Below are positions 27,444 through 36,597 of a stretch of 64,000 nucleotides of DNA, piece by piece. Location: the NCBI RefSeq assembly GCF_008710705.1, contig NZ_VYRZ01000001.1, positions 682,001 through 746,000 on the forward strand. The letters run 5' to 3'. The notes under the pieces were generated by a model. The model saw only the letters and a list, made by a program, of their open reading frames with translations, did no database searches and had not been told where the DNA came from. Within the stretch, counting starts at the first letter, position 1. Each line of letters begins with the position of its first letter. The translations under genes were made by a program, and so were the position numbers. The stretch comes from Microbacterium radiodurans. GTDB lineage: Bacteria > Actinomycetota > Actinomycetes > Actinomycetales > Microbacteriaceae.

Positions 27444-27938
27444 ATGGCGACGACGAGCGCCGGCATCCTGCTGTACCGCCTGACCACGGACGGCGGGGTG
27501 TCGGTGCTCGTCGCCCACATGGGAGGGCCGTACTGGGCGTCGAAGGACGAGGACGCCTGGTCGATCGTGAAGGGCGAGTTCGAGGCGGCGAGCGAGGCGG
27601 CGCTGGATGCTGCGAAGCGCGAGTTCGGCGAAGAGCTGGGGCTCGAGCCTCCCGCCGCGGACTACGCCGAGCTCGGCACCTTCGCGTACTCCTCGGGCAA
27701 GCGCGTCACCGTCTTCGTCGCGGACGGAACCGGGTTCGACACGGACGGCGCGACGTTCGGCGAGTTCGAGATGGAATGGCCGCCGCGGTCGGGGCGCACG
27801 GCATCCTTCCCCGAGGTCGATCGCGTCGAGTGGGTCGCTCTGGCGAGGGCTCGGGATCTGATCGTGAAGGGTCAGCGACCGGCGCTCGACCGGCTCGAGG
27901 AGCTCATGGGCGACCTCCGGGCGGAAACCGCCCGCTGA
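27444..27938 (+). CDS. NUDIX hydrolase
   Basis: 164 residues. The Nudix box is complete within KGEFEAASEAALDAAKREFG plus EELGL (G-x5-E-x7-REFGEELG, about residues 46-68). TSAGILLYRLTTDGGVSVLV starts the fold. It cleaves nucleoside-diphosphate-linked compounds; the MGGPYWASKDEDAWSIVKGE start resembles NTP-pyrophosphohydrolase members also seen next to DNA-repair genes. Substrate not defined. It is convergent with the RNase H gene. Confidence 0.9.
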   Translation: MATTSAGILLYRLTTDGGVSVLVAHMGGPYWASKDEDAWSIVKGEFEAASEAALDAAKREFGEELGLEPPAADYAELGTFAYSSGKRVTVFVADGTGFDTDGATFGEFEMEWPPRSGRTASFPEVDRVEWVALARARDLIVKGQRPALDRLEELMGDLRAETAR

Positions 27939-27976
27939 GCCCGAGCCCGCCGCCGCGACCGAGTCGCCCGCGAGGG

Positions 27977-28507
27977 TCAGCGCTTCTTCTTCGGAGCCTC
28001 CGACACGTCGAGCTTGTCGTGCAGCCCGCCGAGCGACGACCACGCGCTGGCCGTGCCCTTCGCGGCGTGCTCGGCGCCGCGCACGGCGCGCTCGTCCGCC
28101 CACTCGTTGAGCACGTGGCCCCGGTGGCCGCGCACGTGCTCGAGCACGACGTCGGGCATACCGCGGCCGCGCCGCTCGTCGCGGACGGCGATGAGCTGCT
28201 CGAGGATGTCGCGGTTCTTCGTCGGGGCGCCGGTCGAGGTCTTCCAGCCGCGCCGGCGGTGGCCGTCCATCCACGACGCGTAGGTGTCGATCGCGTACTT
28301 CGAATCGGCCTGCACGACGAGCTCGCGGACGTCGGGGTGGTCTTCGATCGCCTTGAGGAGGCCCAGCAGCTCGCCGATGTTGTTCGTGCCCTGCGGCAGG
28401 GCGCCGGCGGCCCAATGGCCGTCCTCGCCGACCCAGGCCCAGCCCGTTGGTCCGGGATTGCCCTTGCAGGCGCCGTCGGTGGCCACGGTGTAACGCTCGG
28501 AACTCAC
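27977..28507 (-). CDS. rnhA: Ribonuclease HI family protein
   Basis: 176 residues. Catalytic acidic residues are D11 (VATDGACKGNPGPTGWAW), E46 (TNNIGELLGL) and D68 (QADSKYAID), with the final Asp and a conserved HV in VRGHRGHVLNEWADERA. It degrades the RNA strand of RNA-DNA hybrids, as from R-loops or Okazaki primers. A roughly 30-residue lysine-tailed extension (to KKKR) follows the normal domain. GTG start with a TACCCT box 7 nt upstream. Confidence 0.9.
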   Translation of the reverse strand: MSSERYTVATDGACKGNPGPTGWAWVGEDGHWAAGALPQGTNNIGELLGLLKAIEDHPDVRELVVQADSKYAIDTYASWMDGHRRRGWKTSTGAPTKNRDILEQLIAVRDERRGRGMPDVVLEHVRGHRGHVLNEWADERAVRGAEHAAKGTASAWSSLGGLHDKLDVSEAPKKKR

Positions 28508-28514
28508 TCGGGCA

Positions 28515-28520
28515 AGGGTA
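28515..28520 (-). promoter_or_regulatory. Leaderless-type -10 box (TACCCT)
   Basis: On the minus strand TACCCT lies 7 nt before the GTG of the RNase H gene. Confidence 0.45.
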
Positions 28521-28555
28521 CCGGGCGGTCGTCGTCGCTCGAGGCGGAAACGCAG

Positions 28556-28587
28556 CGGGGCCCGGATGCCGCAGCATCCGGGCCCCG
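28556..28587 (-). terminator. Strong hairpin after the wall-anchored phosphoesterase gene
   Basis: CGGGGCCCGGATGC (28556-28569) and GCATCCGGGCCCCG (28574-28587) form a perfect 14-bp stem with a CGCA loop, 21 bases past the stop of the large gene on the minus strand. It separates that gene from rnhA. A short TTT follows the stem. Confidence 0.8.
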
Positions 28588-28607
28588 CGAAGATCGGGCG
28601 ACGCGGG

Positions 28608-31600
28608 TCAGCTCACCCGGCGACGACGCGCGCCCACGAGCACGCCCCCGGCCACGAGGGCGAGTCCCGCCGCCAGGGCGATGCCCATCGGCAGCGCCCC
28701 ACCGCTGTTCGCGAGCTGTCCGGTCGGCGCCGCGGCGGTGACCGTGACGCCCACCTCGATGGGTGCGAGCGCGCCGGAGGTGATCACGAGGCGATGGGCG
28801 CCGACGGCGAAGTCGCGCGGGATCGATACGGTGAACGACAGGCGTCCGTTCGCGTCGGCGGCGGGGATGCCCGAGACGACGAGCGGCTCGCTGAACAGCG
28901 TCGCGTCGATCCGCTGACCGGGCTCGAGGCCCGATACGGTCGCCGTCAGGCTCCCGCCCTGCGCGACGGTCGACGAGCCGAGGGCGACGAGCGCCCAGGG
29001 CTGCGCCGGCTCGCCGGCGCCCGGGCCCCCGCCGGGGTTCTCACCGGGGTTCTCTCCCTCGCCGGGCTCGCCCTCACCGGGGTTCTCGCCCGGCGCGCCG
29101 GGCCCGGGGAAGCCGGGCTGCTCGACCGGCGGCTGCGCACCCACGAGGTAGGCGCGGCCGAGCGGAGCGGGTGCGACCGGTCCGACCGCCGCGAAGAACT
29201 CCACGGTCGCCTGGAGGTCGACCTGGCCCGAGTCGGCCACGCCCGTGCCCGTCGCCAAGGAGGCGAAGTTGTCGCCCCCGCCCGCGAGGAACGAATTGGT
29301 GACGACGCGGATCTTCGTGGTCGTGTCCTCCGGCGCCAGCTGCTCGCCGTTCAGCTGCATCGAGCGGATGTGCTGGCCGCGAGAGGCCGCGGGGTCGTAC
29401 TCGAAGGTGAATCCCTTCGACACGCCCAGGGCGAGCTTCGCGCGCGACGCGCCGTCGGGCTGCCACTGCTCCTCGAGCGCCTGCTTGATCTGCGCGGGCG
29501 TGAGCTCGAGGGTGACGAGCGTGTTGGCGAAGGGCTGCACGTTGGCCACCTCGCGGTACGACATCGCACCCCCGTCCGTGCCGTACAGGAGGTCGGCGCG
29601 GAGGCCGCCCGGGTTCATGAACGCGACCTCGGCCTTCTGACCGCCGTAGTTCGGGTTCTGCGTCGTCGCCCACAGGTACACGTCGGCGACGGTGTTGCCG
29701 AGCGTCGAGTGGATGCCGCGGTCCTCCGACCCCGAGGCGGTCTTGCCGCGCAGGATGTCGGCGGTGATGGTGCCGACCTGCACCCTGCCCTTCTCTTCCG
29801 CGACGGTGACCGCTCGGTCGACGACGGCCTTCGTGTCCGCCTGCGGGTACGCGATGTACTGGCCCAGCGTCTGGTTGTACAGCGAGACGGTGCCGCCGGT
29901 GATGGACTCGAGCTCACCGGCATCCGTCAGCTCGATGTCGAGCGTGCCGAGCGTCGTGCCGTACTGGTGGGCCTGGATGACCGGACGGCCGCCGATCTCG
30001 CACGCGTACTTCTGGTGCGTGTGGGCGGAGACGATCGCGTCGATGTCGGCCGACGCGCCGCGCACGATGTCGCCGAAATCGCCCGACTCGGTCGCGATCG
30101 CTGCGCAGTCCGATCCCGCCGACCCCTCGTGCGAGAGCAGGACGACGACGGCCGCGCCCTCCTTCTTCGCCGCCGCGGCGGCCTCGTTCGCGGAGGCGAC
30201 CTGGTCGCGGAACTCGATGCCCGCGATGCCCTGCGGGCTCACCATGCCGGCCGTCTGCTCGGTCACGGTGCCGACGAAGGCGACCCTCGTGCCGTCGACC
30301 TCCTTGATCGTGTACGGCTTCAGGGCGTGCTCGTCCGTTCCCGCCACGTACACGTTCGCGCCGAGGGCGAAATCGCTGAACGCGTCGGCGTTCTCGTCGC
30401 CCTCGAAGCGCGGGATGACCCGGTCGGTGAGGTCGGCGAAGCCGCGGTCGAACTCGTGGTTGCCCACGGCGCTGACGTCGAGGCCGGCGGTCTTCAGCGC
30501 GTCGATCGTCGGGTTGTCGTCGTCGATGAACGACTCGAACGCCGAGGCGCCGATGTTGTCTCCGGCCGAGACGAAGAGGGTGTTCTCGTTCTGCTGGCGG
30601 TACTTCTCGATCGCGCCGGCGAGCACCGAGGCTCCGGCGACGCCGTTCGATTCCTGCACGAGGCGGCCGTGGAAGTCGTTGATCGTGAGCACCTGGATGT
30701 CGGGCTGCGTGGCGGGTGCGCCGCCGACGAGCCGGTCGATCGCGTAGACGGTCGTCGTACCCGAGACCTCGCTGCCGGTCACGAGCAGCGGCTGGCCCGT
30801 GGGAGAGCGCTGCGCACCGATGAACTGGACGCCCTCGGGCCCGAGGTCGCCGGCTTCGGGGGTGCCCGGCTTCGCGCTGAAGTCGCGGTTGTTCACGTAG
30901 GTGACGTAGGACGCCGCCGTCGGGTCGGTGATGTCGTAGACCATCACGCCGCCGACGCGCTCGAACACGATGAACGCGTAGGTGCGGTCGTCGATCGTCC
31001 CGATCGCGACGTTCTCGGGCTCGGGCCCCTTGTCGTCGCTGCGGCCCTTCAGGTTCGCCTCGGAGTGGTTGGAGTTGAAGTACTGGGGTGCGACGCGCGC
31101 GAGGATGCGCTCGAACTGGTCGCCGGAGTCGAAGACGCGCGTGCCGTCGGTGCCCCAGATCGAGAAGGAGCGACCGCCGAAGGCGTAGAGCTCGCCGTAG
31201 CAGGGGGTGCCGTCGGGGCCGGTGCGCAGGCCCTCCTCGATCGAGACGTTGAGGCGTCCGAGGTCGTTGTCGCCGAGCTGAGTGGCGAGCTCGGAGTCGG
31301 CGCAGACGGGGGCGAGTCCGTCCTTGCCGAGGTCCTTCACGCGAGCGGGCTCCTCGTAGTCGCCCCATTCGCGTGCGTCGCCCTCGTTCGCGGTCACGAG
31401 GTAGGTTGCGGTCTTTCCGGCCACGGCGGCGGAGTAGGACGCGATGCCGTCGGGCATGGGGATGCCCTTGACGCCCGGATGCGGCTTGATGTCGATCACG
31501 CCGCCGCGGTCGCTCGCGTCGAAGCCGTTGCCGGCGAGGCCGTGATCCGTGAAGCGGAGCGGGAGGATCGAGGTCACCTCGGCCCTCGGCAGGTCGATGA

Positions 31601-32444
31601 CCGCGATGGCGTTCGCCTCCTGCAGGGCCGCGTAGGCGGTCGTGCCGTCGACGGTGATGTACTCCGGCTCGAGGTTGCGGCTCACGCGGTTGGCGCTGAG
31701 CGGCTTGTCGCCCTGGTCGGGCGCGGCCACGTCGGGGCCGAATACGCGGACGTTGTCGTGCAGCTTCTTGGCGCCGTCCTCCTCGAACGCACCGAAGCCG
31801 GCGATCCTGACCGCGGACTGCGCCGGCGCGCTGACGGTCTTCGGCAGGGTCACGATGCCGATCGAACCCTCGGGGTCGACCGAGAAGTCGCCCGCGGGCT
31901 CGCCTTCGTTGGCGACGACAGCGTAGGCGCCGTCCTTCGAGATGGTGACCATGTCGGGCAGCGCGCCGACGGTGACCGCGCCCAGGCGCGCGCGCTGCGG
32001 GGCGTCGGCGTTGGCGTCGAAGAAGACGAGCGAACCGTTCGCGGTCTTGTCGTCCGCTTCGAACGCGATGACGCCGAGTCCGTCGTCGCGGATGGCGAGC
32101 GAGTTGGCCGTTCCGGTGTCGGCGAGCGAGAAGAGCTCGGTCGGCTCAGTCGGGTCGCTGTTGTCGAGCACCGTGACCGAGCCGGCCTGGGCGTTCACGA
32201 CGTAGAGGCGATCGCGGTAGGACTGCACGATCTCAGCAGCCGACTCGTCGAAGACGCCGGTGTCGTGGCTGCCGATGGGGGTCAGCTTCAGGGCGGCGCC
32301 GGCAGCGGCGTCGGAGATGGGGCTCGGCACGACCGCGGCCGACGCCGCGGCGAGCGGCGTCAGCGCGAGCGTGCAGGTCAACGCGGCCGTGGCGACGGCG
32401 GCGACCGTGCGGGGAACCGTGCGGTTCCGGGCAGGCGAAGGCAT
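28608..32444 (-). CDS. Wall-anchored choice-of-anchor I / 5'-nucleotidase two-domain protein
   Basis: 1278 residues. A signal peptide spans about 1-35. Residues about 50-560 form the beta-propeller-like choice-of-anchor I region (RLYVVNAQAGSVTVLDNSDP, GDAREWGDYEEPARVKD). From about 585 to 850 lies a metallophosphoesterase with LTINDFHGR, SAGDNIGASAFES, AVGNHEFDRG, VVLLSHEG and VSAHTHQKYAC, then the 5'-nucleotidase C-terminal domain (about 890-1095). A proline/glycine/glutamate-rich linker (about 1100-1138), an Ig-like segment, LANSGG (about 1243), a membrane helix and RRRR end the chain: a sortase signal. It should act outside the cell on nucleotides or other phosphoesters. GAGGAC precedes the ATG. 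Confidence 0.88.
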   Translation of the reverse strand: MPSPARNRTVPRTVAAVATAALTCTLALTPLAAASAAVVPSPISDAAAGAALKLTPIGSHDTGVFDESAAEIVQSYRDRLYVVNAQAGSVTVLDNSDPTEPTELFSLADTGTANSLAIRDDGLGVIAFEADDKTANGSLVFFDANADAPQRARLGAVTVGALPDMVTISKDGAYAVVANEGEPAGDFSVDPEGSIGIVTLPKTVSAPAQSAVRIAGFGAFEEDGAKKLHDNVRVFGPDVAAPDQGDKPLSANRVSRNLEPEYITVDGTTAYAALQEANAIAVIDLPRAEVTSILPLRFTDHGLAGNGFDASDRGGVIDIKPHPGVKGIPMPDGIASYSAAVAGKTATYLVTANEGDAREWGDYEEPARVKDLGKDGLAPVCADSELATQLGDNDLGRLNVSIEEGLRTGPDGTPCYGELYAFGGRSFSIWGTDGTRVFDSGDQFERILARVAPQYFNSNHSEANLKGRSDDKGPEPENVAIGTIDDRTYAFIVFERVGGVMVYDITDPTAASYVTYVNNRDFSAKPGTPEAGDLGPEGVQFIGAQRSPTGQPLLVTGSEVSGTTTVYAIDRLVGGAPATQPDIQVLTINDFHGRLVQESNGVAGASVLAGAIEKYRQQNENTLFVSAGDNIGASAFESFIDDDNPTIDALKTAGLDVSAVGNHEFDRGFADLTDRVIPRFEGDENADAFSDFALGANVYVAGTDEHALKPYTIKEVDGTRVAFVGTVTEQTAGMVSPQGIAGIEFRDQVASANEAAAAAKKEGAAVVVLLSHEGSAGSDCAAIATESGDFGDIVRGASADIDAIVSAHTHQKYACEIGGRPVIQAHQYGTTLGTLDIELTDAGELESITGGTVSLYNQTLGQYIAYPQADTKAVVDRAVTVAEEKGRVQVGTITADILRGKTASGSEDRGIHSTLGNTVADVYLWATTQNPNYGGQKAEVAFMNPGGLRADLLYGTDGGAMSYREVANVQPFANTLVTLELTPAQIKQALEEQWQPDGASRAKLALGVSKGFTFEYDPAASRGQHIRSMQLNGEQLAPEDTTTKIRVVTNSFLAGGGDNFASLATGTGVADSGQVDLQATVEFFAAVGPVAPAPLGRAYLVGAQPPVEQPGFPGPGAPGENPGEGEPGEGENPGENPGGGPGAGEPAQPWALVALGSSTVAQGGSLTATVSGLEPGQRIDATLFSEPLVVSGIPAADANGRLSFTVSIPRDFAVGAHRLVITSGALAPIEVGVTVTAAAPTGQLANSGGALPMGIALAAGLALVAGGVLVGARRRRVS

Positions 32445-32653
32445 GGGTGTCCTCTGATCGGGTGAACGGGTGCCCGTCGTGTGTACCGCCGCCGGGTGGC
32501 CGGACGGTGAACCACGGGGATCCGATCGGGGTCGCCGATGAGGACTGAGGGCGCGCGGAACCGAGGTGAGCTGCCTGCGGGAGGTCGAGATGCGGCATCC
32601 CGAACCGCCGGAGTGCGGATCGCCTCCGCTGCGCGGGCGAGGCCGGACGCGGG

Positions 32654-33160
32654 TCAGCGGGTGAAGCGGACCTCGGTCAGCGTCTCGCCGAGGAACGGCT
32701 CGGTGTGGGTCGCGCCGTCGAGCGCGAAGCCGTTGCGCTCGTAGAACCGGTGCGCACGAGGATTGTCCTCGGCCACCCAGAGGTAGAGCTCCTCGTCCTT
32801 CTCGACGGCGGCGTCGAACAGGCGCTGGCCGATGCCGGTGCCGTGCCACGCATCGAGCAGGTAGATGAAGTAGAGCTCGCGCAGGCGCGGGGCGTCACGA
32901 TCGCGAGCCGGTCCCGAGCCCACGAAGCCGACGATCTCGCCGCGGACGAGAGCCGCGTGCATCCGGAAATCCGGCCCCTGCGCCGCCCAGTGGGTCCACA
33001 GCTCGGCGAGGCGACGGGGCGAGACGCTCTGCAGCGCAGCGGAGCTGATGAGGTGGTCGTAGGTCTCGTGCCAGCAGGTGGCGTGGACGCGACCCAGGGC
33101 TTCGGCGTCGACGTCCCGCACCGGACGGACGACGATGTCGGTCTGCAGTTCGGGTTCCAT
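32654..33160 (-). CDS. GNAT family N-acetyltransferase
   Basis: 168 residues. IVVRPVRDVDAEALGRVHAT and CWHETYDHLIS start the fold; RELYFIYLLDAWHGTGIGQR contains the acetyl-CoA loop, and DNPRAHRFYERNGFALDG is the C-terminal motif. The FIYLLDAWHGTGIG form resembles acetyltransferases of the peptide/amine group. Substrate unknown. The gene is divergent from the riboswitch-led thiM operon and has a leaderless-type promoter. Confidence 0.87.
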   Translation of the reverse strand: MEPELQTDIVVRPVRDVDAEALGRVHATCWHETYDHLISSAALQSVSPRRLAELWTHWAAQGPDFRMHAALVRGEIVGFVGSGPARDRDAPRLRELYFIYLLDAWHGTGIGQRLFDAAVEKDEELYLWVAEDNPRAHRFYERNGFALDGATHTEPFLGETLTEVRFTR

Positions 33161-33166
33161 GGCCAG

Positions 33167-33172
33167 ACTCTA
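33167..33172 (-). promoter_or_regulatory. Leaderless-type -10 box (TAGAGT)
   Basis: On the minus strand TAGAGT lies 6 nt before the ATG at 33160. Confidence 0.5.
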
Positions 33173-33224
33173 CGCGCGGCCGACGATGGCAAGAAATCGA
33201 GCCGACGGCCTTCGCACGTGGTGC

Positions 33225-33230
33225 TAGGGT
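33225..33230 (+). promoter_or_regulatory. -10 box (TAGGGT) of the thiM-thiE-thiD transcript
   Basis: TAGGGT lies about nine bases ahead of the riboswitch, so the transcript would begin at or near the aptamer's first pairing arm. Confidence 0.45.
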
Positions 33231-33237
33231 CGGGTCC

Positions 33238-33314
33238 CGACACGGGGTGCCCGCATCCGCGAGCTGAGATCAGACCCGTCGAACCTGCTCCGGTTAACAC
33301 CGGCGAAGGGATGT
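33238..33314 (+). promoter_or_regulatory. TPP riboswitch (THI element) upstream of thiM
   Basis: The aptamer shows ACGGGGTGCCC, the CTGAGA thi box (33264-33269) and the sensor arm GAACCTGCTCCGGTTAACAC with GCGAAGGGA at the end. The thiM ATG at 33318 follows almost at once, so the ribosome site (AAGGGA) is part of the aptamer. Translation of the salvage operon should fall when TPP is plentiful, in parallel with ykoEDC. Confidence 0.96.
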
Positions 33315-33317
33315 CGT

Positions 33318-34130
33318 ATGCGCTCCGTCGTACCCACCGCTCGAGACCCCCGCGAGGCGCTGACAGCGCTGCGCGCGGCAAGCCCCCTCACTCACTGCCT
33401 CACCAACAACGTCGTCAGCGGGTTCACGGCGAACGTGCTGCTGGCCCTCGGCGCCAGCCCTGCGATGGTCGACATCGAGGGGGAGGCCGGCATCTTCGCG
33501 GGCATCGCCGACGGCGTCCTGGTGAACCTCGGCACGCCGTCTCCCGAGCAGCGCGCCTGTGCACGCGAGATCGTCGCGGCGACCGACCGCTGGGTGCTCG
33601 ACCCGGTCGCCGTCGGCTCACTGCCGGTACGCACGGCGCTCGCCGCCGAACTCGTCGCCGCCGGTCCCGCGATCATCCGCGGCAACGCCTCCGAGATCCG
33701 CGCGCTCGCCGGTCACAGTGCCGGTGGGCGCGGCGTCGACAGCACGGATGCCGCGGACGCGGCGTCCGAGGCGGCGTCCGAGCTCGCCGGCGAGACCGGT
33801 GCCGTGGTCGCGGTCTCGGGCGAGGTCGACCTCATCGTCGGAGCAGGCCGAACCGTGCGGATCCCCGGCGGTGACCCCCTCCTGACCCGCGTCACCGGCG
33901 GCGGGTGCGCGCTCGGCGCCACGATGGCCGCCTTCCTCGGGGTCTGCGATCCCTTCTCGGCAGCCGTCGCCGCCTCGGTCGTGCACGGGCGGGCCGCGGA
34001 GCGCGCGGCATCCCTCGCCTCGGGGCCGGGATCGTTCGCGGTCGCGTTCCTCGACGCGCTTGCCGCCCTGTCGCCCGAGGAGCACGACGACGCGGTGCTC
34101 GACGCGGAGCCGATCGGCGCCGAGCGATGA
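33318..34130 (+). CDS. thiM: Hydroxyethylthiazole kinase
   Basis: 270 residues. [20 protein letters not shown] is the substrate-binding start of Thi[17 protein letters not shown] follows, and the ribokinase-like active site is in [18 protein letters not shown] (GGGC catalytic cysteine). It phosphorylates 5-(2-hydroxyethyl)-4-methylthiazole for thiamine salvage. First gene behind the TPP riboswitch; its stop overlaps thiE by four bases. Confidence 0.95.
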   Translation: MRSVVPTARDPREALTALRAASPLTHCLTNNVVSGFTANVLLALGASPAMVDIEGEAGIFAGIADGVLVNLGTPSPEQRACAREIVAATDRWVLDPVAVGSLPVRTALAAELVAAGPAIIRGNASEIRALAGHSAGGRGVDSTDAADAASEAASELAGETGAVVAVSGEVDLIVGAGRTVRIPGGDPLLTRVTGGGCALGATMAAFLGVCDPFSAAVAASVVHGRAAERAASLASGPGSFAVAFLDALAALSPEEHDDAVLDAEPIGAER

Positions 34131-34798
34131 CGGTGAGGGACCGCGACCACGACCTCGCGCTGCATCTCGTCACCGACGACCGCATCGAGTTCGACGTGCT
34201 CGTCGGGGTCGTCGACCGCGCCATCGCGGGCGGGGCCACGATCGTCCAGCTCCGCGACAAGCGTGCGACGGCGCGCGAGCTGCTCGAGCGCGTGATCGCC
34301 CTCACCGACGTGGTCGACGGCCGCGTGCCCGTCGTCGTCGACGACCGTCTCGACGTCGTGCTGGCTGCACGCGACGCCGGTGCGCGGGTCGACGGGGTGC
34401 ACCTCGGGCAGAGCGACATCCCGCCTCTCGCCGCGCGCCGTCTCCTGGGCCGCGACGCGATCGTCGGCTGGACGGCGAACGAGCCCGCGCACCTCGCCGC
34501 TGCCGCCGCAATGCCGTCGGGCACGCTCGACTACCTCGGTGTCGGTGTCATCCGGCCCACCACGACCAAGCCCGACCATCCGCCGGCGCTCGGGATCGAC
34601 GGGTTCGCGCGCCTTGCGGCGGCGACGGCGCTGCCGTGCGTCGCGATCGGGGGAGTCGCGCCCGGAGACGTCGCTCCGCTGCGCGCGGCGGGTGCCGCCG
34701 GCGTCGCCGTCGTGTCGGCGATCTGCGGCGCGATGGATCCGGCCGCGGCCGCGCGGTCGTTCCGAACGGCGGCGCCGGCCGCGGAGGTGCTCCGATGA
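34127..34798 (+). CDS. thiE: Thiamine-phosphate synthase
   Basis: 223 residues. [19 protein letters not shown] binds the pyrimidine diphosphate; [43 protein letters not shown] and [15 protein letters not shown] are standard ThiE stretches. It joins hydroxymethylpyrimidine diphosphate to thiazole phosphate. Both adjoining genes overlap it by four bases. Confidence 0.95.
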   Translation: MTVRDRDHDLALHLVTDDRIEFDVLVGVVDRAIAGGATIVQLRDKRATARELLERVIALTDVVDGRVPVVVDDRLDVVLAARDAGARVDGVHLGQSDIPPLAARRLLGRDAIVGWTANEPAHLAAAAAMPSGTLDYLGVGVIRPTTTKPDHPPALGIDGFARLAAATALPCVAIGGVAPGDVAPLRAAGAAGVAVVSAICGAMDPAAAARSFRTAAPAAEVLR

Positions 34799-36543
34799 CG
34801 GCCCCGAGCGCCCCGCACGGGGTCGCCGACCGCAGCCAGGCGCGGGCGAGCGCTGCTCCCGAGACAGGCGATCCTGCCGAGGCAGGACGATCCGGGGGCG
34901 AACGTCCTGCCTCGGCAGGACCGCCTGCGTCGACGGGTACCCCGGGCGCCCCGCACGCGGTCGCCGGCCGCGGCGAGATCCGGCCGCGCGCGATCCCGCG
35001 GGTGCTGAGCATCGCGGGGACCGACCCCGCCGGCGGGGCCGGCATCCACGCCGACCTGAAGACGATCGCGGCTCTCGGCGGCTACGGCATGGCGGCGGTC
35101 ACCGCGCTCGTCGCCCAGAACACGCGCGGCGTGCGCTCGGTGCACGTGCCGCCGCCGGCGTTCCTGCGCGAGCAGCTCGACGCCGTGAGCGACGACGTCG
35201 AGGTCGACGCCGTCAAGCTCGGGATGCTGCATTCCGCCCCGCTGATCGACGTCGTCGACGCGTGGCTGGCCGACCACGAGGTCGGGATCGTCGTCCTCGA
35301 CCCGGTCATGGTCGCCACCAGCGGCGACCGTCTGCTCGACGCCGATGCCGAGGCGGCGATCCGTCGCCTGTGCGCGCGGGTCGATCTGGTGACCCCCAAC
35401 CTGCCCGAGCTCGCCGTCCTCGCGGATGGGCCGGTGGCACCGGACTGGGAGACCGCGGTGACCCAGGCGCGGGGGCTCGCCGCAGCATCCGGCACGCTCG
35501 TGCTGCTCAAGGGCGGGCATCTCGACGGCGCCGACTGCCCCGACGCGCTCGTCTCGGATGCCGGGATCGTCGCCCGCTTCGACGGGCGACGCCTGGCCTC
35601 GACGAACACGCACGGCACCGGCTGCTCCCTGTCGTCGGCGATGGCGACGCTCCGCGCGGCAGGCCTCGCCTGGCCGGACGCGCTGGAACGTGCGAAGACG
35701 TGGCTCGCCGGGGCGATCGTCGCGGGCGCGGCGCTCGAGGTGGGGCGCGGGAACGGGCCGGTCGATCACCAGCACGAGCAGCGGGCGGATGCCGCGGCAG
35801 TCGCCTCGGCCGGGGCGGCCTTCTCACGCGACGCGTGGGACGCCTCCGCCGACGTGCGCGCCGCCGTCGACGCGTGCGCATTCGTGCGCGGGTTGCGCGA
35901 CGGCGACCTCTCGAGCGCGTCGTTCGACTGGTACCTGGCCCAGGATGCCGCGTATCTGGTCGAGTACGCACGCGTCCTCGCGCGGGCCAGCGCGCTCGCG
36001 CCCGACCCCGCCGACCAGGTCTTCTGGGCGCGCTCGGCGGCCTCGTCGATCGCGGTCGAGGCCGAGCTGCACCGCTCGCGGGTGGGCTCGGCGCTGCCGG
36101 AGCCGGCGCCGGCGACGCTCTCGTACACCGACCACCTCCACGCGGCGGCGTCGCGCGGGTCGTACGGCGAGCTCGTCGCCGCGCTGCTGCCGTGCTTCTG
36201 GCTCTACTCCGACCTCGGCGCGAGCCTCGCGGCGGCGAGTCACCCGGCGCATCCGTACCGTGACTGGCTCGAGACCTACGCCGATCCGGAGTTCGCCGAG
36301 GCCACCGCGACCGCCGTCGACATCGCCGACCGTGCCGCGGCATCCGCCGGCGCGGTCGAACGCGAGCGCATGCGCACGGCTTTCGCCCGCTCGATGGCGC
36401 ACGAGCTCGCCTTCTTCGAGGCGCCGACCGCGACCGCCGGACGGTGGGAAATCGTCGCCAGATGCGCCATCGCGGGGTGTGAGGCGACCGGTGGCGCCGG
36501 GTTTGAGGGGCGGCGAGGGGCGGCGCGGGGCAGCGTGGCGTGA
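34795..36543 (+). CDS. thiD: Fused hydroxymethylpyrimidine (phosphate) kinase ThiD / TenA-like protein
   Basis: 582 residues. Residues 1-65 are a low-complexity extension not needed by ThiD. ThiD runs from RVLSIAGTDPAGGAGIHADL (about 69) to about 325 with VVLDPVMVATSGDRLLD, LVTPNLPELAVLADG and TNTHGTGCSLSSA. The rest (about 345-565) is a TenA domain: SASFDWYLAQDAAYLVEYAR, LPCFWLYSDLG and DWLETYADPEFAE. TenA enzymes salvage aminopyrimidines or aid thiamine breakdown product recycling. The conserved TenA cysteine (LLPCFWLY) is present. The last 25 or so codons lie in a 52-bp repeat that recurs after the stop. Confidence 0.92.
   Translation: MTAPSAPHGVADRSQARASAAPETGDPAEAGRSGGERPASAGPPASTGTPGAPHAVAGRGEIRPRAIPRVLSIAGTDPAGGAGIHADLKTIAALGGYGMAAVTALVAQNTRGVRSVHVPPPAFLREQLDAVSDDVEVDAVKLGMLHSAPLIDVVDAWLADHEVGIVVLDPVMVATSGDRLLDADAEAAIRRLCARVDLVTPNLPELAVLADGPVAPDWETAVTQARGLAAASGTLVLLKGGHLDGADCPDALVSDAGIVARFDGRRLASTNTHGTGCSLSSAMATLRAAGLAWPDALERAKTWLAGAIVAGAALEVGRGNGPVDHQHEQRADAAAVASAGAAFSRDAWDASADVRAAVDACAFVRGLRDGDLSSASFDWYLAQDAAYLVEYARVLARASALAPDPADQVFWARSAASSIAVEAELHRSRVGSALPEPAPATLSYTDHLHAAASRGSYGELVAALLPCFWLYSDLGASLAAASHPAHPYRDWLETYADPEFAEATATAVDIADRAAASAGAVERERMRTAFARSMAHELAFFEAPTATAGRWEIVARCAIAGCEATGGAGFEGRRGAARGSVA
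34873..34919 (+). repeat. Perfect 17-bp inverted repeat inside the thiD-tenA coding sequence
   Basis: CCTGCCGAGGCAGGACG (34873-34889) and its exact reverse complement (34903-34919) flank 13 bases. Each arm is itself close to palindromic. The element lies in the dispensable N-terminal extension and keeps the reading frame. Confidence 0.95.
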
Positions 36544-36597
36544 AGTCGTCGCCAGATGCGCCATCGCGGGGTGTGAGGCGACCGGTGGCGCCGGGTT
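36452..36597 (+). repeat. 52-bp direct repeat, two identical copies
   Basis: Bases 36452-36503 and 36546-36597 are identical. The first copy encodes the C-terminal tail of ThiD-TenA, the second lies after its stop. Both contain GTCGCC and GGCGAC as short inverted arms and then the GGTGGCGCCGGGTT core also found at 52065 and 52149. Confidence 0.95.

Noticed and set aside
24632..27520. 962-codon open frame on the minus strand across rlmN and the aldo/keto reductase
   Set aside because: It spans two recognisable plus-strand genes and has no motif or ribosome site.
28566..32465. Long open frame on the plus strand opposite the wall-anchored phosphoesterase gene
   Set aside because: The translation is arginine/aspartate/valine-rich with no domain, a common artefact opposite high-GC genes. 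The minus-strand frame has clear motifs.
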